Assembly: GCA_021298015.1 (NCBI GenBank)
Contig: JAJTGY010000019.1
Coordinates: forward strand, 1-64,000
Reading direction: 5' to 3'
Source: Flammeovirgaceae bacterium
Lineage (GTDB): Bacteria; Bacteroidota; Bacteroidia; Cytophagales; Cyclobacteriaceae
Length of the DNA stretch: 64,000 nt
The position numbers and the translations under genes were made by a program. How positions within the stretch are numbered: position 1 is the first letter of the stretch; every line of letters starts with the position of its first letter. Shown here piece after piece: positions 52,952-62,818 of the stretch. Under the pieces are notes generated by a model. That model was not told the origin of the DNA. It searched no databases and was given only the letters and a program-made list of their open reading frames with translations.

Positions 52952-54394
52952 CTATTCGGCTATGTGGGCTTTGTACTCCTCATAGCGATCCAAGACCGCC
53001 TTCACATACCGCACCGGTTCATCGCACCGGCAGTAACCGGCTTGCACCACCGGATCCCGATAATATTGCGGAATCGCCTTACGCGTCATAAACGCTTCTA
53101 CCTGATCGTCCCACACGGTAGGGTTATAGCCATACTTTTTCGCCAGGTTGCGGGCATCCAGCACGTGACCCAGGCCGGCATTGTAGGAGGCCAGCACGAA
53201 TTTCACGCGCTGCTCCTCATCATCAATTGTCTTTTTCCAGTTATCATCCAGAAATTTCAACAGGCGCACACCCGTGCGTATGTTTTCATCCACATTCGTA
53301 AGATCTTTAGCTTTGAAAAACTCGCCCGTCTCCGGCATCACCTGCATCAGCCCGATGGCTCCCGCCCAGGACTCAACCTGAGGATCAAAGTTTGATTCCT
53401 GAAAAGCAATTGCCGCAAGCAAACGCCAATCCCAGCCGATGATGGCGGCCTGCTCTTTGAATTTGGAATCGAACGGTGAAAGATTGTTGGCCGTTAAGGT
53501 CGAGTAGTCACTGGCAAACCGCTGCATGGTCGATCGCGGGCTTTCAAAATACTTGCGGTATAAGATTGGTTGAATGCCATTCTGCCTGCTTTGAATTAAC
53601 CACGTATCGATTTGTGTTAACAACACAGGCGCATTCAAACGAACAGCCCAGGCGATCTGCTGGGGCGTACTCAATACGGTGCTGATATCCAGATTGGGAT
53701 AGTACAGTTGATTAACCTGGGCTAACGTTTGGTCCGTGACCGTGTACTTGATCTCCCCTGTAGCGACCTTACGGATAAGCGACTCGGTTTGCGCATCAGC
53801 GCTGTCTTCAACAATTTGAATACCCCCTCCGATTTCGCGGGAGAGATTCTGCAGACGCTCGGCAAAAGAAGAATTTTTTAATACATGCACTTCCTTGCCG
53901 GCCAGTTCCACCGGGTTGCGAAGCAGGGATTTTTCCCACATGGAGGTCGGTTGCATCCGCCAGTTGGCGGGCTTCTTCTGTACCAGCACTTGCGAAGTAG
54001 TAAAATGGGGTGTGGTAAACGCCACAACCTTCTTTCGTTCCTCCGTCACGGTCAACGGGAACGCGACAATATCGCCTTCGCCCTTGTTGAGCCGGATAAT
54101 AGCCTCTTCTATCCCGGAAATCACTTTGACTTTTAGCTCGATCTTCAGGTGTTTAGCCAGTCGCTGCAGCATTTCATACTCATAGCCCATCGTTCGTCCC
54201 TTGTAAATAAAGAACGAAACCGAGTTGTTATCGACCAGGGCGGTGATGGAGCCACGGGCCCGGATTTTCTCAAAATCAAGGTCAACCGGCTGAGGAATAC
54301 CCGATTCCGGGCTGTTTTGACTGTTTTTTCGGCATTGCACGAGCACCACAGCCAGCAGGCAAACAACTGCGAAAACAAAAAACGGCCTGCGCAT
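52952..54394 (-). CDS. mltF: Membrane-bound lytic murein transglycosylase (MltF-like)
   Basis: It cleaves peptidoglycan glycan strands with 1,6-anhydro product formation. A signal peptide ends at a lipobox-like LVQC (Cys about 21). An SBP_bac_3 (amino-acid-binding-like) regulatory domain covers about 45-285, and the SLT catalytic domain about 310-450, with the catalytic Glu in AFQESNFDP, then AIGLMQVMPETG and VKFVLASYNAGLGHV. Length 480 matches MltF of E. coli in layout. It is convergent with kmo. Confidence 0.93.
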   Translation of the reverse strand: MRRPFFVFAVVCLLAVVLVQCRKNSQNSPESGIPQPVDLDFEKIRARGSITALVDNNSVSFFIYKGRTMGYEYEMLQRLAKHLKIELKVKVISGIEEAIIRLNKGEGDIVAFPLTVTEERKKVVAFTTPHFTTSQVLVQKKPANWRMQPTSMWEKSLLRNPVELAGKEVHVLKNSSFAERLQNLSREIGGGIQIVEDSADAQTESLIRKVATGEIKYTVTDQTLAQVNQLYYPNLDISTVLSTPQQIAWAVRLNAPVLLTQIDTWLIQSRQNGIQPILYRKYFESPRSTMQRFASDYSTLTANNLSPFDSKFKEQAAIIGWDWRLLAAIAFQESNFDPQVESWAGAIGLMQVMPETGEFFKAKDLTNVDENIRTGVRLLKFLDDNWKKTIDDEEQRVKFVLASYNAGLGHVLDARNLAKKYGYNPTVWDDQVEAFMTRKAIPQYYRDPVVQAGYCRCDEPVRYVKAVLDRYEEYKAHIAE

Positions 54395-54423
54395 AGTTGG
54401 AAGGTACGCAGAAGACGGGGGAA

Positions 54424-54451
54424 TAAAAAAAGGGGCCGAAGCCCCTATTTT
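54424..54451 (-). terminator. Rho-independent terminator of the Oar-like TonB receptor gene
   Basis: A 6-bp stem (54431-54436 and 54441-54446) with a TTCG loop on the minus strand is followed by TTTTTTT. It lies 18 bases after the receptor stop, ahead of the MltF-like gene on the same strand, so the two are separate units. Confidence 0.88.
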
Positions 54452-54468
54452 TACTCGTTAAAATCGAC

Positions 54469-57400
54469 TCAGTTAAATGAATAACGAACACCAAATTGAA
54501 TGCGAAATACATCGCTTCCAGTAAGTGTTTGCTGGAAAGATTTACCATCCAACTGACCGGGTGCAGACTCACCCAAAAGAACGTTTCCATTATTGCGTAA
54601 GCGGAAAACGGGCACGCCATTGGCGTCAACACTTCGGAAAATGATAGGACTTGAACTGATCAACTGTTGCCCCACACCCCAGCTTTTGTTCAATAAGTTT
54701 CCAACATTCAAAATATCTATCCTGAATTGCAACGTGTTTTTGCTTTTTCCGATATTCTTAACAATATCCTGCGACATGCTGAAGTCGGCCCGAAAGATCA
54801 TGGGCAGAAAAACGCCACCACGTTCAGCATGTTTACCCCTGTTTTTGCTGAGATATTCATCTTGGTTGATGTAAGCATCCCATGCGGCCTGCTGATCGGC
54901 AACGGTAAAGGTACGTCCACTCGCTGTAAACTGTTCAAAATTCATCTCACCTGTATTATTCGGGATATAAATGAGGTCATTTGATGTACCTCCGTCTCCA
55001 TTCATATCGCCTGAGTATACATACGATGCATTACCCGGGTTGAATCCCTCCCAGAACAACGAAAAGGTGGTGCCGGCTTTGTTGGTATACGAAGTTGCCG
55101 CAAACACACGGTGGCCAGACGAAAAGTTCGAGAATGCAACGGACGGACGGTTAGGATTACCGCTGTGCTGGTTATTATTCCATGATCCAAAGGCAATTGA
55201 ACCGGGATCAACGGTGTTGCGCGCCACTCCGTAATTGTAGCCGGCTTTAGCATAAAAACCATTCGACATTGGCCGCTCGATGGAAGCTGAAATATTGTAG
55301 GAATAGCCGACATTCTGGTTTTTTAGGACAACCGCATTATCAATTTTGGAGACAATCCGATTATCCGAGCCACCTGGGAATCGCTCGCGATTATCGGGTC
55401 CGGCAAAAGCTTGTGTCGGTTCAACCTGGTTAACATTCGTGTAATACAAACCATTTACATCACGGCTGTAAATGAGATCAAGCGTGGCAACCAGTCCCAA
55501 TGGAAGCTTTTGATCGACTGCGATATTGGAGCGCCAAATTTGCGGAAACTTGAAATTAGGATCGGTTAATGCTAACTCATACGCGGAAGCCGGGGCACCT
55601 GTTACGTTAGCCGGCTTGTAGAAATTCGGATTTGCATTGAAAGTACGAGCGGTTGTATTATCAAGCCTTTCGAAACCAGTTAGAATGCCATTGTTACCGA
55701 CCTGATTGGAAATCCATACGTAGGCAGGGCGACTTGTAAATATGCCCGTACCTCCTCGAAGCTGGGTAGAACGATCTCCCTTCACGTCATAATTGACACC
55801 AATGCGGGGTGACCACAACAAATTCGGGTCGGGGAGTTTATCAGTGGAATATTTTACATCGTTACGGTTCTCGTCTTTAAATGTAAACCCTTCAACTTCC
55901 TGATTTCGCAACGCGGTGTTACCAAAGAACGGAACATCAATTCGTAAACCGAGTGTCAGGTTCAAACGGTCATTGATCTTCCACTCATCCTGCCCGTAAA
56001 GACCCGCGTAGAAGACCTCAAGGGGCTGAATTGGTTTTTCCTGCCCGGGTATGTTAGACCAACGTAATTGAAATCTACGAATGGTAGGATTGTTGGCTGG
56101 ATTTGCATCGGTATCCGAATAAAAGTCCGACAAACTGTTGTAAACGTATACGCTTTGTGAACCTGGGAAGAAAACATTTTCAGACTCATAGCGTTCAGCA
56201 CTCAACCCAAACGTAAGCGTGTGCTCACTTTTATACAAAGTGAAATTGTTCTGAAGCTGAAACGTCTTGTATCTCAGTTCATTATTTGGCGTAAAAGGCT
56301 CAAATCCAAAGGTGGTGTAAACAGTATTATTGTTCAAAATGTCAACCATTGGAAAAAGGTCTCCGCGTGAGTCACGACTTTCATCTTGGAATGTATAGCC
56401 AATTATGAGGTTGTTCGCCATGTTTGAGCCAATTCGTGAATTCCATTCCCCGACAATTGAACGAATGTTTTCAAGTATCTTGTAATTTGAGTTTTGAAAG
56501 TTCAAACCATCAAGATTTGACCTGCGTGTGCCGAAACCCAATGATGATGAGTTTGACAGCAAAACATCGGTATCAGAATCCAAATGATTATACCGGATGC
56601 TTATTTTGTTGCGATCATTTAGGTTGTAATCCAGTTTGATCAGGTATTTCGTTGCTCTCGTTTCATGATCATAACCCTGATAAGGCCCTGTTGCATATCC
56701 GTAATTCGTTTGCAGGTAGTTGCTCAAAGTGTTGAGGTCGGACGCTAACACCCGAGTGACATTTCCGGCAACCGGTTCACCGCCATTATTCGCTCTGAAA
56801 GTAGTTCCAGGCTCAACCAGCGACTCCTTTTCAAAATTCGCAAAAATGAACAATTTGTCCTTGATGATGGGCGCTCCCAAGCGTGCTCCATACTGCGAAT
56901 AGTTGAATTTACCTTGGGAAAAGGTCAAATCCTTCGCCTTTGCACCCACCATGTTGTCGTTTCGGAACAAATACCAAACCGAACCTTCAACCGTGTTCGT
57001 TCCGCTGCGCGTAACGGTGTTTACACCTGCGCCCGTAAAATTTCCCTGCCGCACATCATAGGGTGCGATATTAACCTGAATCTGTTCTATAGCATCCAGG
57101 GAAATCGGGGAAACACCGGTCCGATCACCCGGCTGCCCACCCAATCCAAACGAGTTGTTGAAATATGAACCGTCTACGGTAATATTGTTTAGTCGGTTAT
57201 CCTGGCCAGCAAACGAATTGCCGCTTGCTTGGGGCGTCAAACGCGTAAAGTCACCAATTCTTCTTGAAATAGTTGGCAATTTGGCAAGGTTATCTCTGCC
57301 AATTGACGTTGCGGCTCCGGTCCGGTCAGAACTGAACACACCTGTACGATCAGCTGTAACTAAAACTTCACCTAACTGAGTCCCCTCCTCTTTCAACGCG

Positions 57401-57717
57401 ATGGTAAGGTTAGTAGCAACACCCAGCACGAGCATCACATCGTTGATCTCTTGCGTTTCATAACCGACAAAAGAAACAGTTACCTTGTAGGGGCCCCCAA
57501 TACGCATTCCGGGAATAGTAAAGCGCCCATCGTTTAACGTTGCTGTTCCATACGTGGTACCTGAAGGCGTGTGGATGGCAACGACATTAGCACCTGGTAG
57601 GCCAACGCCTTTTTGATCAGCGATTTTACCAGTTAGGGATGAGTTGGTTACCCCTTGGGCAAAAACCCAGGTAACAGCCAACAACCCAAGGCAAAAGGTT
57701 AGTAGATATTTCCTCAT
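54469..57717 (-). CDS. TonB-dependent outer membrane receptor (Oar-like) with CarboxypepD_reg domain
   Basis: This is an outer-membrane barrel of 1082 residues. Signal peptide (about 1-20), CarboxypepD_reg-like domain (about 25-115, SLTGKIADQKGVGLPGANVVAI), plug domain (about 130-240, with ITVDGSYFNNSFGLGGQPGDR and INTVTRSGTNTVEGS-like VNTVTRSGTNTVEGS), then a barrel ending in FGVRYSFN. This is the Oar type (Myxococcus developmental protein relatives), which differs from SusC and has no SusD partner. Such receptors are linked to protein or signal uptake, but the substrate is unknown. It has its own -7 box (57753-57760) and terminator. Confidence 0.92.
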   Translation of the reverse strand: MRKYLLTFCLGLLAVTWVFAQGVTNSSLTGKIADQKGVGLPGANVVAIHTPSGTTYGTATLNDGRFTIPGMRIGGPYKVTVSFVGYETQEINDVMLVLGVATNLTIALKEEGTQLGEVLVTADRTGVFSSDRTGAATSIGRDNLAKLPTISRRIGDFTRLTPQASGNSFAGQDNRLNNITVDGSYFNNSFGLGGQPGDRTGVSPISLDAIEQIQVNIAPYDVRQGNFTGAGVNTVTRSGTNTVEGSVWYLFRNDNMVGAKAKDLTFSQGKFNYSQYGARLGAPIIKDKLFIFANFEKESLVEPGTTFRANNGGEPVAGNVTRVLASDLNTLSNYLQTNYGYATGPYQGYDHETRATKYLIKLDYNLNDRNKISIRYNHLDSDTDVLLSNSSSLGFGTRRSNLDGLNFQNSNYKILENIRSIVGEWNSRIGSNMANNLIIGYTFQDESRDSRGDLFPMVDILNNNTVYTTFGFEPFTPNNELRYKTFQLQNNFTLYKSEHTLTFGLSAERYESENVFFPGSQSVYVYNSLSDFYSDTDANPANNPTIRRFQLRWSNIPGQEKPIQPLEVFYAGLYGQDEWKINDRLNLTLGLRIDVPFFGNTALRNQEVEGFTFKDENRNDVKYSTDKLPDPNLLWSPRIGVNYDVKGDRSTQLRGGTGIFTSRPAYVWISNQVGNNGILTGFERLDNTTARTFNANPNFYKPANVTGAPASAYELALTDPNFKFPQIWRSNIAVDQKLPLGLVATLDLIYSRDVNGLYYTNVNQVEPTQAFAGPDNRERFPGGSDNRIVSKIDNAVVLKNQNVGYSYNISASIERPMSNGFYAKAGYNYGVARNTVDPGSIAFGSWNNNQHSGNPNRPSVAFSNFSSGHRVFAATSYTNKAGTTFSLFWEGFNPGNASYVYSGDMNGDGGTSNDLIYIPNNTGEMNFEQFTASGRTFTVADQQAAWDAYINQDEYLSKNRGKHAERGGVFLPMIFRADFSMSQDIVKNIGKSKNTLQFRIDILNVGNLLNKSWGVGQQLISSSPIIFRSVDANGVPVFRLRNNGNVLLGESAPGQLDGKSFQQTLTGSDVFRIQFGVRYSFN

Positions 57718-57752
57718 AAGTTTTGGTGTTTAGTTTCTTTTAAAATGACCGG

Positions 57753-57760
57753 CAAAAATA
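57753..57760 (-). promoter_or_regulatory. -7 promoter box of the Oar-like receptor gene
   Basis: Minus-strand TATTTTTG matches TAnnTTTG exactly, 35 bases ahead of the ATG. No convincing -33 element is found at the usual distance. Confidence 0.4.
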
Positions 57761-57910
57761 TCCCTTTTGGGCATCCCGCCTTTCATCCTGATTTTAAATA
57801 TTTCGCACATTTTGTTAACAAATAGGAAACTTTGCCGCAGATCAAAAATGAGTTGGAGGGTGGCCCCAAAACCCTTTATTTCCATCATAATTAATCTCTT
57901 AACCTATTTC

Positions 57911-60460
57911 ATGAAAAAGACACTTCTAGCCTTTTGGCTTATTATCACCGTGATGAACTCGTTTGCACAGGTGGACCTATCCTACTACATGCCGCCCGGG
58001 GTCCAATACAACCCCGCCATACCCACCCCTGCCAAATTGCTGGGCTTTGAGGTGGGCGAATGGCATGTCAGCCACGATCAGGTCGTGGCCTACATGAAAG
58101 CGATGGATGCGACCTCCGACCGCATCACGTTGCAGCAAACCGGCCTGACACATGAGGCCCGCCCACTCCTGCTGCTAACTATTACTTCGCCAAAAAACCA
58201 TGGGAATATTGAATCCATTCGCCAACAACACCTGCAACTGGGTGATGGCAACCGGGCCAGTCAACTCGACACGAAAACAATGCCGGCTGTGTTTTACCTC
58301 GGATGCTCCATCCACGGCAATGAAGCCAGCGGAGTGAATGCCGGCTTGCTCATGGTCTACCACCTGGCCGCTGCCCAGGGCCCTGAAATCGAAAAATATC
58401 TTGACCAAACCATCATCCTGTTTGATCCCGCCTTTAACCCAGACGGTATTCATCGCTTCTCGGGTTGGGTGAATTCACGCAAGAGCAAATTGATTTCGGC
58501 CGACCCTAACGACACGGAACATAATGAGGCGTGGCCAGGCGGGCGCTTCAACCATTATTGGTTCGATTTGAACCGCGATTGGCTGGTGGCCCAGCATCCT
58601 GAGTCGCAAGCTCGGGCCCGGCAATTTCAACAATGGCGCCCCAACGTACTCACCGACCACCACGAACAAGGCACCAATGCCACGTTCTTTTTCATGCCCG
58701 GAGTGCCTTCGCGGGTTAACCCGTTAACCCCGCCCCGCAACCAGGAACTGACCAAAAAGATGGGCGAATACCATGCAAAAGCGCTTGATGAAATCGGCTC
58801 GCTCTACTTTACCCAAGAGGGTTATGACGACTTTTATTATGGCAAAGGATCCACCTTCCCCGACATTCAGGGTTCGATCGGTATCTTATTTGAACAAGCC
58901 AGTTCACGTGGCCATGCCCAGGAAAGCACGAATGGCGTGTTGCACTTTCCGTTTACCGTGCGAAACCAGTTCGTCACCATGCTTAGCTCACTGAAGGCCA
59001 CCAATGAAATGCGCGAAGAACTGCTGAATTATCAACGTGAGTTTTTCCGCAATGCGGCAGCCGAGGCCGCCAAAGACGTGACAAAGGCATTTATCGTGGG
59101 CTCCAAAGACAAAGCCCGGGCCTTCCATTTTGCAGAAATGGCCATCCGGCAGAACATCGATGTGCATAAGCCCATAGGTAATGTCACCATCAACGGTCAA
59201 ACCTTTGATGCCGAATCCGCTTATGTTATCCCCTGCAATCAAACGCAATACAAGCTGGTGAAGAGTCTATTCTTCAAGCAAACCAAATTCACGGATAGCA
59301 TTTTTTATGACATCTCCAGTTGGACCCTTCCGCTTGCGTTTGGCCTGCAGTATGAAGAATTGAAGACCTCAGCGGCAGCCGGTGAAAAAATCACTGACCT
59401 TAAAATGCCGACTGGCAAAATGATCGGCCAGGGCGACTACGCGTATGTGATTGAACCGTACGGCTACTACACGCCCCGTGCCATTTACCGGCTGCTGGAA
59501 AAAGGCATTCGCGTGAAAGTCGCCAACGAACCCTTTCATGGCGCGGGCAAGCGCTTCGATCGCGGAAGCTTTATGATTTCAGTTGACCACCAGGATCGTC
59601 TGCCCGATCAGCTTGCCGTGTGGATGAAAGACATTACCGAGAAAGATGGGTTGGACGTTTATGCGCTCGGCACGGGCCTCGATTATACTGGCGTAAGTTT
59701 GGGTAGCAGTTCATTCACCACCCTGCGGAAACCGGAAATCGCTATTCTGGTGGAAGGTGGCGTATCGCCCACCGATGCAGGCGAACTGTGGCACTTGCTG
59801 GACGTGCGGTATCAGATTCCTGTCACCCTCATGCCCATTTCCGTCTTCAACACCACATCGCTGGCCAAATACAATACGCTGCTGATGCCGGAGGGTAGCT
59901 ACTCACAAATCAGCGAAAGCGGAAAAGAAAAACTAAAGGCGTGGGTTCAGAGCGGTGGAACGTTAATCGGATTTGAACGGGCGCTCAACTGGCTTACGTC
60001 AGCCGGCCTCGCCAAATTTGATATGAAAAAAGAAGACGAGAAGAAAGAACCGGCCAAGCCCAGACCCTACGCAGATCTGGATGAAGCGCTGAGGGCGCAA
60101 GAAACCAGCGGGGCAATTTTTGAAGCCGATGTTGATCTGACGCATCCGATATTTTATGGCTACACCTCGGCCAAAATTCCGGTGTTCAAAGCCAACAACC
60201 TGTTCATGACCAAAGCAAACGGGTCGTACGCGAACCCCCTGGTTTTTGGCGCTAACCCCTTGATCAGCGGATACATCTCGCGCCCGAATTATGATAAACT
60301 GAAAAACTCCTCCGGTCTGGGCATCACCGCTCTGGGCCGCGGACGAGTCATTGGCTTTACCGAGAACATGGCTTTTCGGGCATTCTGGTTTGGCTCCAAC
60401 AAGATGTTGATGAATGCGATCTATTACGGGCACCTGATCAGCGCGGAGGCGGGTCGGTGA
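57911..60460 (+). CDS. M14-family zinc carboxypeptidase, secreted
   Basis: This is a secreted metallopeptidase. The start is the ATG giving MKKTLLAFWLIITVMNSFAQ, a clear signal peptide (849 aa); earlier in-frame starts would put a non-signal leader in front. Zinc ligands are seen as HxxE in CSIHGNEASG (about 110-119) and the later His of LTDHHEQGTN. NRDW supplies the substrate Arg, and the PDIQGSIGILFEQASSRG region is typical of large Bacteroidota M14 proteins. The C-terminal third (about 560-849) looks like a glutamine-amidotransferase-like fold. The peptide substrate is unknown. Confidence 0.9.
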   Translation: MKKTLLAFWLIITVMNSFAQVDLSYYMPPGVQYNPAIPTPAKLLGFEVGEWHVSHDQVVAYMKAMDATSDRITLQQTGLTHEARPLLLLTITSPKNHGNIESIRQQHLQLGDGNRASQLDTKTMPAVFYLGCSIHGNEASGVNAGLLMVYHLAAAQGPEIEKYLDQTIILFDPAFNPDGIHRFSGWVNSRKSKLISADPNDTEHNEAWPGGRFNHYWFDLNRDWLVAQHPESQARARQFQQWRPNVLTDHHEQGTNATFFFMPGVPSRVNPLTPPRNQELTKKMGEYHAKALDEIGSLYFTQEGYDDFYYGKGSTFPDIQGSIGILFEQASSRGHAQESTNGVLHFPFTVRNQFVTMLSSLKATNEMREELLNYQREFFRNAAAEAAKDVTKAFIVGSKDKARAFHFAEMAIRQNIDVHKPIGNVTINGQTFDAESAYVIPCNQTQYKLVKSLFFKQTKFTDSIFYDISSWTLPLAFGLQYEELKTSAAAGEKITDLKMPTGKMIGQGDYAYVIEPYGYYTPRAIYRLLEKGIRVKVANEPFHGAGKRFDRGSFMISVDHQDRLPDQLAVWMKDITEKDGLDVYALGTGLDYTGVSLGSSSFTTLRKPEIAILVEGGVSPTDAGELWHLLDVRYQIPVTLMPISVFNTTSLAKYNTLLMPEGSYSQISESGKEKLKAWVQSGGTLIGFERALNWLTSAGLAKFDMKKEDEKKEPAKPRPYADLDEALRAQETSGAIFEADVDLTHPIFYGYTSAKIPVFKANNLFMTKANGSYANPLVFGANPLISGYISRPNYDKLKNSSGLGITALGRGRVIGFTENMAFRAFWFGSNKMLMNAIYYGHLISAEAGR

Positions 60461-60494
60461 TACACACCGCAAAGGCAGCTGAGTACGGCCGCCT

Positions 60495-61028
60495 TTGCTT
60501 ACCTTTGTAAAACCCCCGGGCAGCTTGGTAAGAAAATTCTTCCCGCTGGATAAGAACTACCTGCTCGAGCAGGCGCAAATTGCCTTGCACGACCCGCTGC
60601 TGCTTCAACTGGTTGACTCGGCCCGAAAAACCTATGTGCAAGCCCAAAACCCGCTGGGGTTGAACGATGCGTTCAGCGAAAAAATTCTCCTCTACGAGGT
60701 ACATAATTTAAAGCCCCTATCGGCTTTCTATTATAACCTGGCGGGTATCTACCGCTACAAGTTTGGCGACAATCAATTGGGCTTCTTATGGAACGGTGCC
60801 GACCACGCGGAACATTACCGGCAGGAATGGAGCACCACGTTTGCCAATTGGTGCACCCGGCTTTGTCACCACCCGCAATTCGTTCAGGCCGTCTTAGACC
60901 TCACCGTATTCCTGCCGCAAAACCGGCAGGCCCACCTGGCCGAAAACCGGATGAACGCCATAATGCTCAACTTGTTTGAAGTCAAAATGCACAAGCAAAA
61001 GGGCATTGTGGCGATGAGGGTTGCCTAA
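60495..61028 (+). CDS. Conserved protein of unknown function
   Basis: This 177-residue protein has no signal peptide and no recognised domain. It is rich in aromatic and Gln/His residues and looks mainly helical. The start is uncertain: TTG at 60495 gives MLTFVKPPGS, while a second TTG at 60525 (LVRKFFPLDKNYLLEQ) is equally possible and would lie after the -7 box at 60500-60507. No ATG is available before the conserved-looking FFPLDKNYLLEQAQ segment. It lies between the carboxypeptidase and glutamate-synthase-like genes. Confidence 0.65.
   Translation: MLTFVKPPGSLVRKFFPLDKNYLLEQAQIALHDPLLLQLVDSARKTYVQAQNPLGLNDAFSEKILLYEVHNLKPLSAFYYNLAGIYRYKFGDNQLGFLWNGADHAEHYRQEWSTTFANWCTRLCHHPQFVQAVLDLTVFLPQNRQAHLAENRMNAIMLNLFEVKMHKQKGIVAMRVA
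60500..60507 (+). promoter_or_regulatory. -7 box at the start of the unknown protein gene
   Basis: TACCTTTG matches TAnnTTTG exactly. If it is used, transcription starts near 60513 and favours the TTG at 60525 as the initiation codon. No -33 element is clear. Confidence 0.35.
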
Positions 61029-61039
61029 CCCCTGCCCGC

Positions 61040-61069
61040 CTTGTTGCGTCCCTACTTTTGTTATATTTG
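61040..61069 (+). promoter_or_regulatory. Promoter of the glutamate-synthase-like gene
   Basis: TATATTTG at 61062-61069 matches the -7 box exactly, and CTTG at 61040-61043 stands 18 bases upstream as a near -33 box (TTTG). The ATG at 61089 follows 19 bases later. Confidence 0.5.
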
Positions 61070-61088
61070 AAAGCTAACCTGCTTACCT

Positions 61089-62684
61089 ATGCGTAAAATG
61101 TTTGTCATCGGCAGTATTGCCGTAACCGTTCTCTTGCTGATCTGGTCCTATTTCTGGACCGATGTCCTGCTTCTGTTCATCATCGTCATTCCGGTCATCA
61201 TCATCGGCATCCAGGACATGGTACAAACCCGTCAGTCCATCAGGCGAAATTTCCCGGTGGCCGGCCGTTTACGCTACGTGTTTGAAGACCTACGACCCAA
61301 GATTCAGCAATATTTTGTTGAGAATGATACCGATGGCGCGCCCATCAACCGGAACGAGCGTAATGTCATCTACCAGCGCGCCAAAAAACAAATCGATACC
61401 ATACCGTTCGGCACCCAGCTGGATGTTTATGCCGAGGGCTATGAGTGGATCACCCATAGCATTGTGCCGAAGGACTTTCACAAGATGGACCATCACCCGC
61501 GCATCCGTTTTGGCGGCCGAGAATGCACCCAACCGTATGACATGAGTGTACTGAATGTGTCTGCGATGAGCTTTGGCTCGTTAAGCAAAAATGCCGTGCT
61601 GGCTTTGAACGCGGGCGCCAAGATTGGTGGGTTTGCGCACAACACCGGTGAGGGTGGGTTGAGCCCCTACCACCTCGAACCCGGAGGCGATGTGATCTGG
61701 CAGATTGGCACCGGCTATTTTGGCGCGCGCACGGAAGATGGAAACTTTTCCGATGATGCCTTTCAGAAAAACGCAACACGTGCCAGTGTGAAGATGATCG
61801 AAATCAAGCTGTCGCAAGGCGCGAAGCCGGGTCATGGGGGCATTCTGCCGGCCAAAAAGAATACACCTGAAATTGCGGCTATTCGCCTGGTGAAGCCGGG
61901 GACCACGGTGTTCTCTCCTCCTTTTCACAGCGCCTTCAGCACCCCGATTGAGTTGCTGCAGTTTGTACAGAAGCTGCGAAAACTTTCGGGTGGCAAGCCC
62001 GTGGGTTTCAAACTTTGTGTCGGTCGTAAAAGCGAGTTTCTCTCCATCTGCAAGGCCATGGTGCAACTGGGCATCTACCCGGACTTCATCACCGTGGATG
62101 GTGGCGAGGGCGGCACGGGTGCGGCACCCCCCGAGTTCACCAACTTTGTGGGCATGCCATTACTGGATGCTCTTGCTTTTGTGGACAACGCGCTGCGCGG
62201 GTTCGGCATCCGGCAGGAAATGAAACTGATCGCCTCCGGAAAAATACTCACCGGCTTTCACATGGTGCGGGCCATGGTGCTGGGCGCAGATACATGTAAT
62301 AGTGCGCGTGCGATGATGATGGCCCTGGGATGTATTCAGGCGTTGGAGTGCAACAAAAACACATGCCCGACTGGCGTGGCCACCCAGGACCCGTATTTCA
62401 TGAAAGGCCTGGTGGTGGAAGATAAAAAAGTGCGCGTGGCCAACTATCACAAGAACACGGTAGAAAGTTTTGTGGAACTACTGGGCGCCAGCGGCATTGG
62501 TCACCCGGATGAAATTAACCGCACCCACGTCTACCGCAGAGTGTTTATGAACCTGGTGAAAACCTATGAAGAAATTTACCCGACCATCCCCGAAGGGTGC
62601 CTGCTGGACGGTGGCGATGTGCCTTTTGATTATGAAGAATATATGAAAAGGGCTTCCGCACAGTCATTTGAAGTGACAGCGTAA
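61089..62684 (+). CDS. Membrane-anchored FMN-binding glutamate synthase-family protein
   Basis: Two TM helices at the N-terminus (about 4-22 and 25-44) are followed by a GltB central-type FMN (beta/alpha) barrel. Visible motifs: VSAMSFGSLSKNAVLALN (about 158-175), GEGGLSPYHLEPGGD, SQGAKPGHGGILPAKK, TVDGGEGGTGAAPPEF (about 336-351) and the iron-sulfur cysteines in LECNKNTCPTGVAT. It lacks the amidotransferase domain and any small subunit partner, so it is not a complete glutamate synthase. The electron donor and true substrate are unknown. Length 531 is typical of this orphan family. Confidence 0.9.
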   Translation: MRKMFVIGSIAVTVLLLIWSYFWTDVLLLFIIVIPVIIIGIQDMVQTRQSIRRNFPVAGRLRYVFEDLRPKIQQYFVENDTDGAPINRNERNVIYQRAKKQIDTIPFGTQLDVYAEGYEWITHSIVPKDFHKMDHHPRIRFGGRECTQPYDMSVLNVSAMSFGSLSKNAVLALNAGAKIGGFAHNTGEGGLSPYHLEPGGDVIWQIGTGYFGARTEDGNFSDDAFQKNATRASVKMIEIKLSQGAKPGHGGILPAKKNTPEIAAIRLVKPGTTVFSPPFHSAFSTPIELLQFVQKLRKLSGGKPVGFKLCVGRKSEFLSICKAMVQLGIYPDFITVDGGEGGTGAAPPEFTNFVGMPLLDALAFVDNALRGFGIRQEMKLIASGKILTGFHMVRAMVLGADTCNSARAMMMALGCIQALECNKNTCPTGVATQDPYFMKGLVVEDKKVRVANYHKNTVESFVELLGASGIGHPDEINRTHVYRRVFMNLVKTYEEIYPTIPEGCLLDGGDVPFDYEEYMKRASAQSFEVTA

Positions 62685-62742
62685 GTCAAGAGCCAGAACC
62701 CACTATTCAGCCCGGTTATTAGCTATCGGTGCCGGGATTGCC

Positions 62743-62750
62743 TACCTTTG
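62743..62750 (+). promoter_or_regulatory. -7 promoter box of the RhlE-type helicase gene
   Basis: TACCTTTG matches TAnnTTTG exactly and gives a leader of about 90 bases before the ATG at 62849. No clear -33 element is at the usual distance. Confidence 0.45.
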
Positions 62751-62799
62751 CAGTTCAAGTTGCTGAATTCACCTGTTTAGGGGCAATTTTTTAATTTTT

Positions 62800-62818
62800 A
62801 CCGGGGCTCCGGTTTTTG
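62800..62818 (+). promoter_or_regulatory. Terminator-like hairpin in the helicase leader
   Basis: A 5-bp GC-rich stem ACCGG / CCGGT (62800-62804 and 62809-62813) with a 4-nt loop is followed by TTTTT. It lies after the predicted transcription start and 30 bases before the helicase ATG, so it could act as an attenuator. It may instead be a weak terminator for the upstream gene. Confidence 0.4.
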
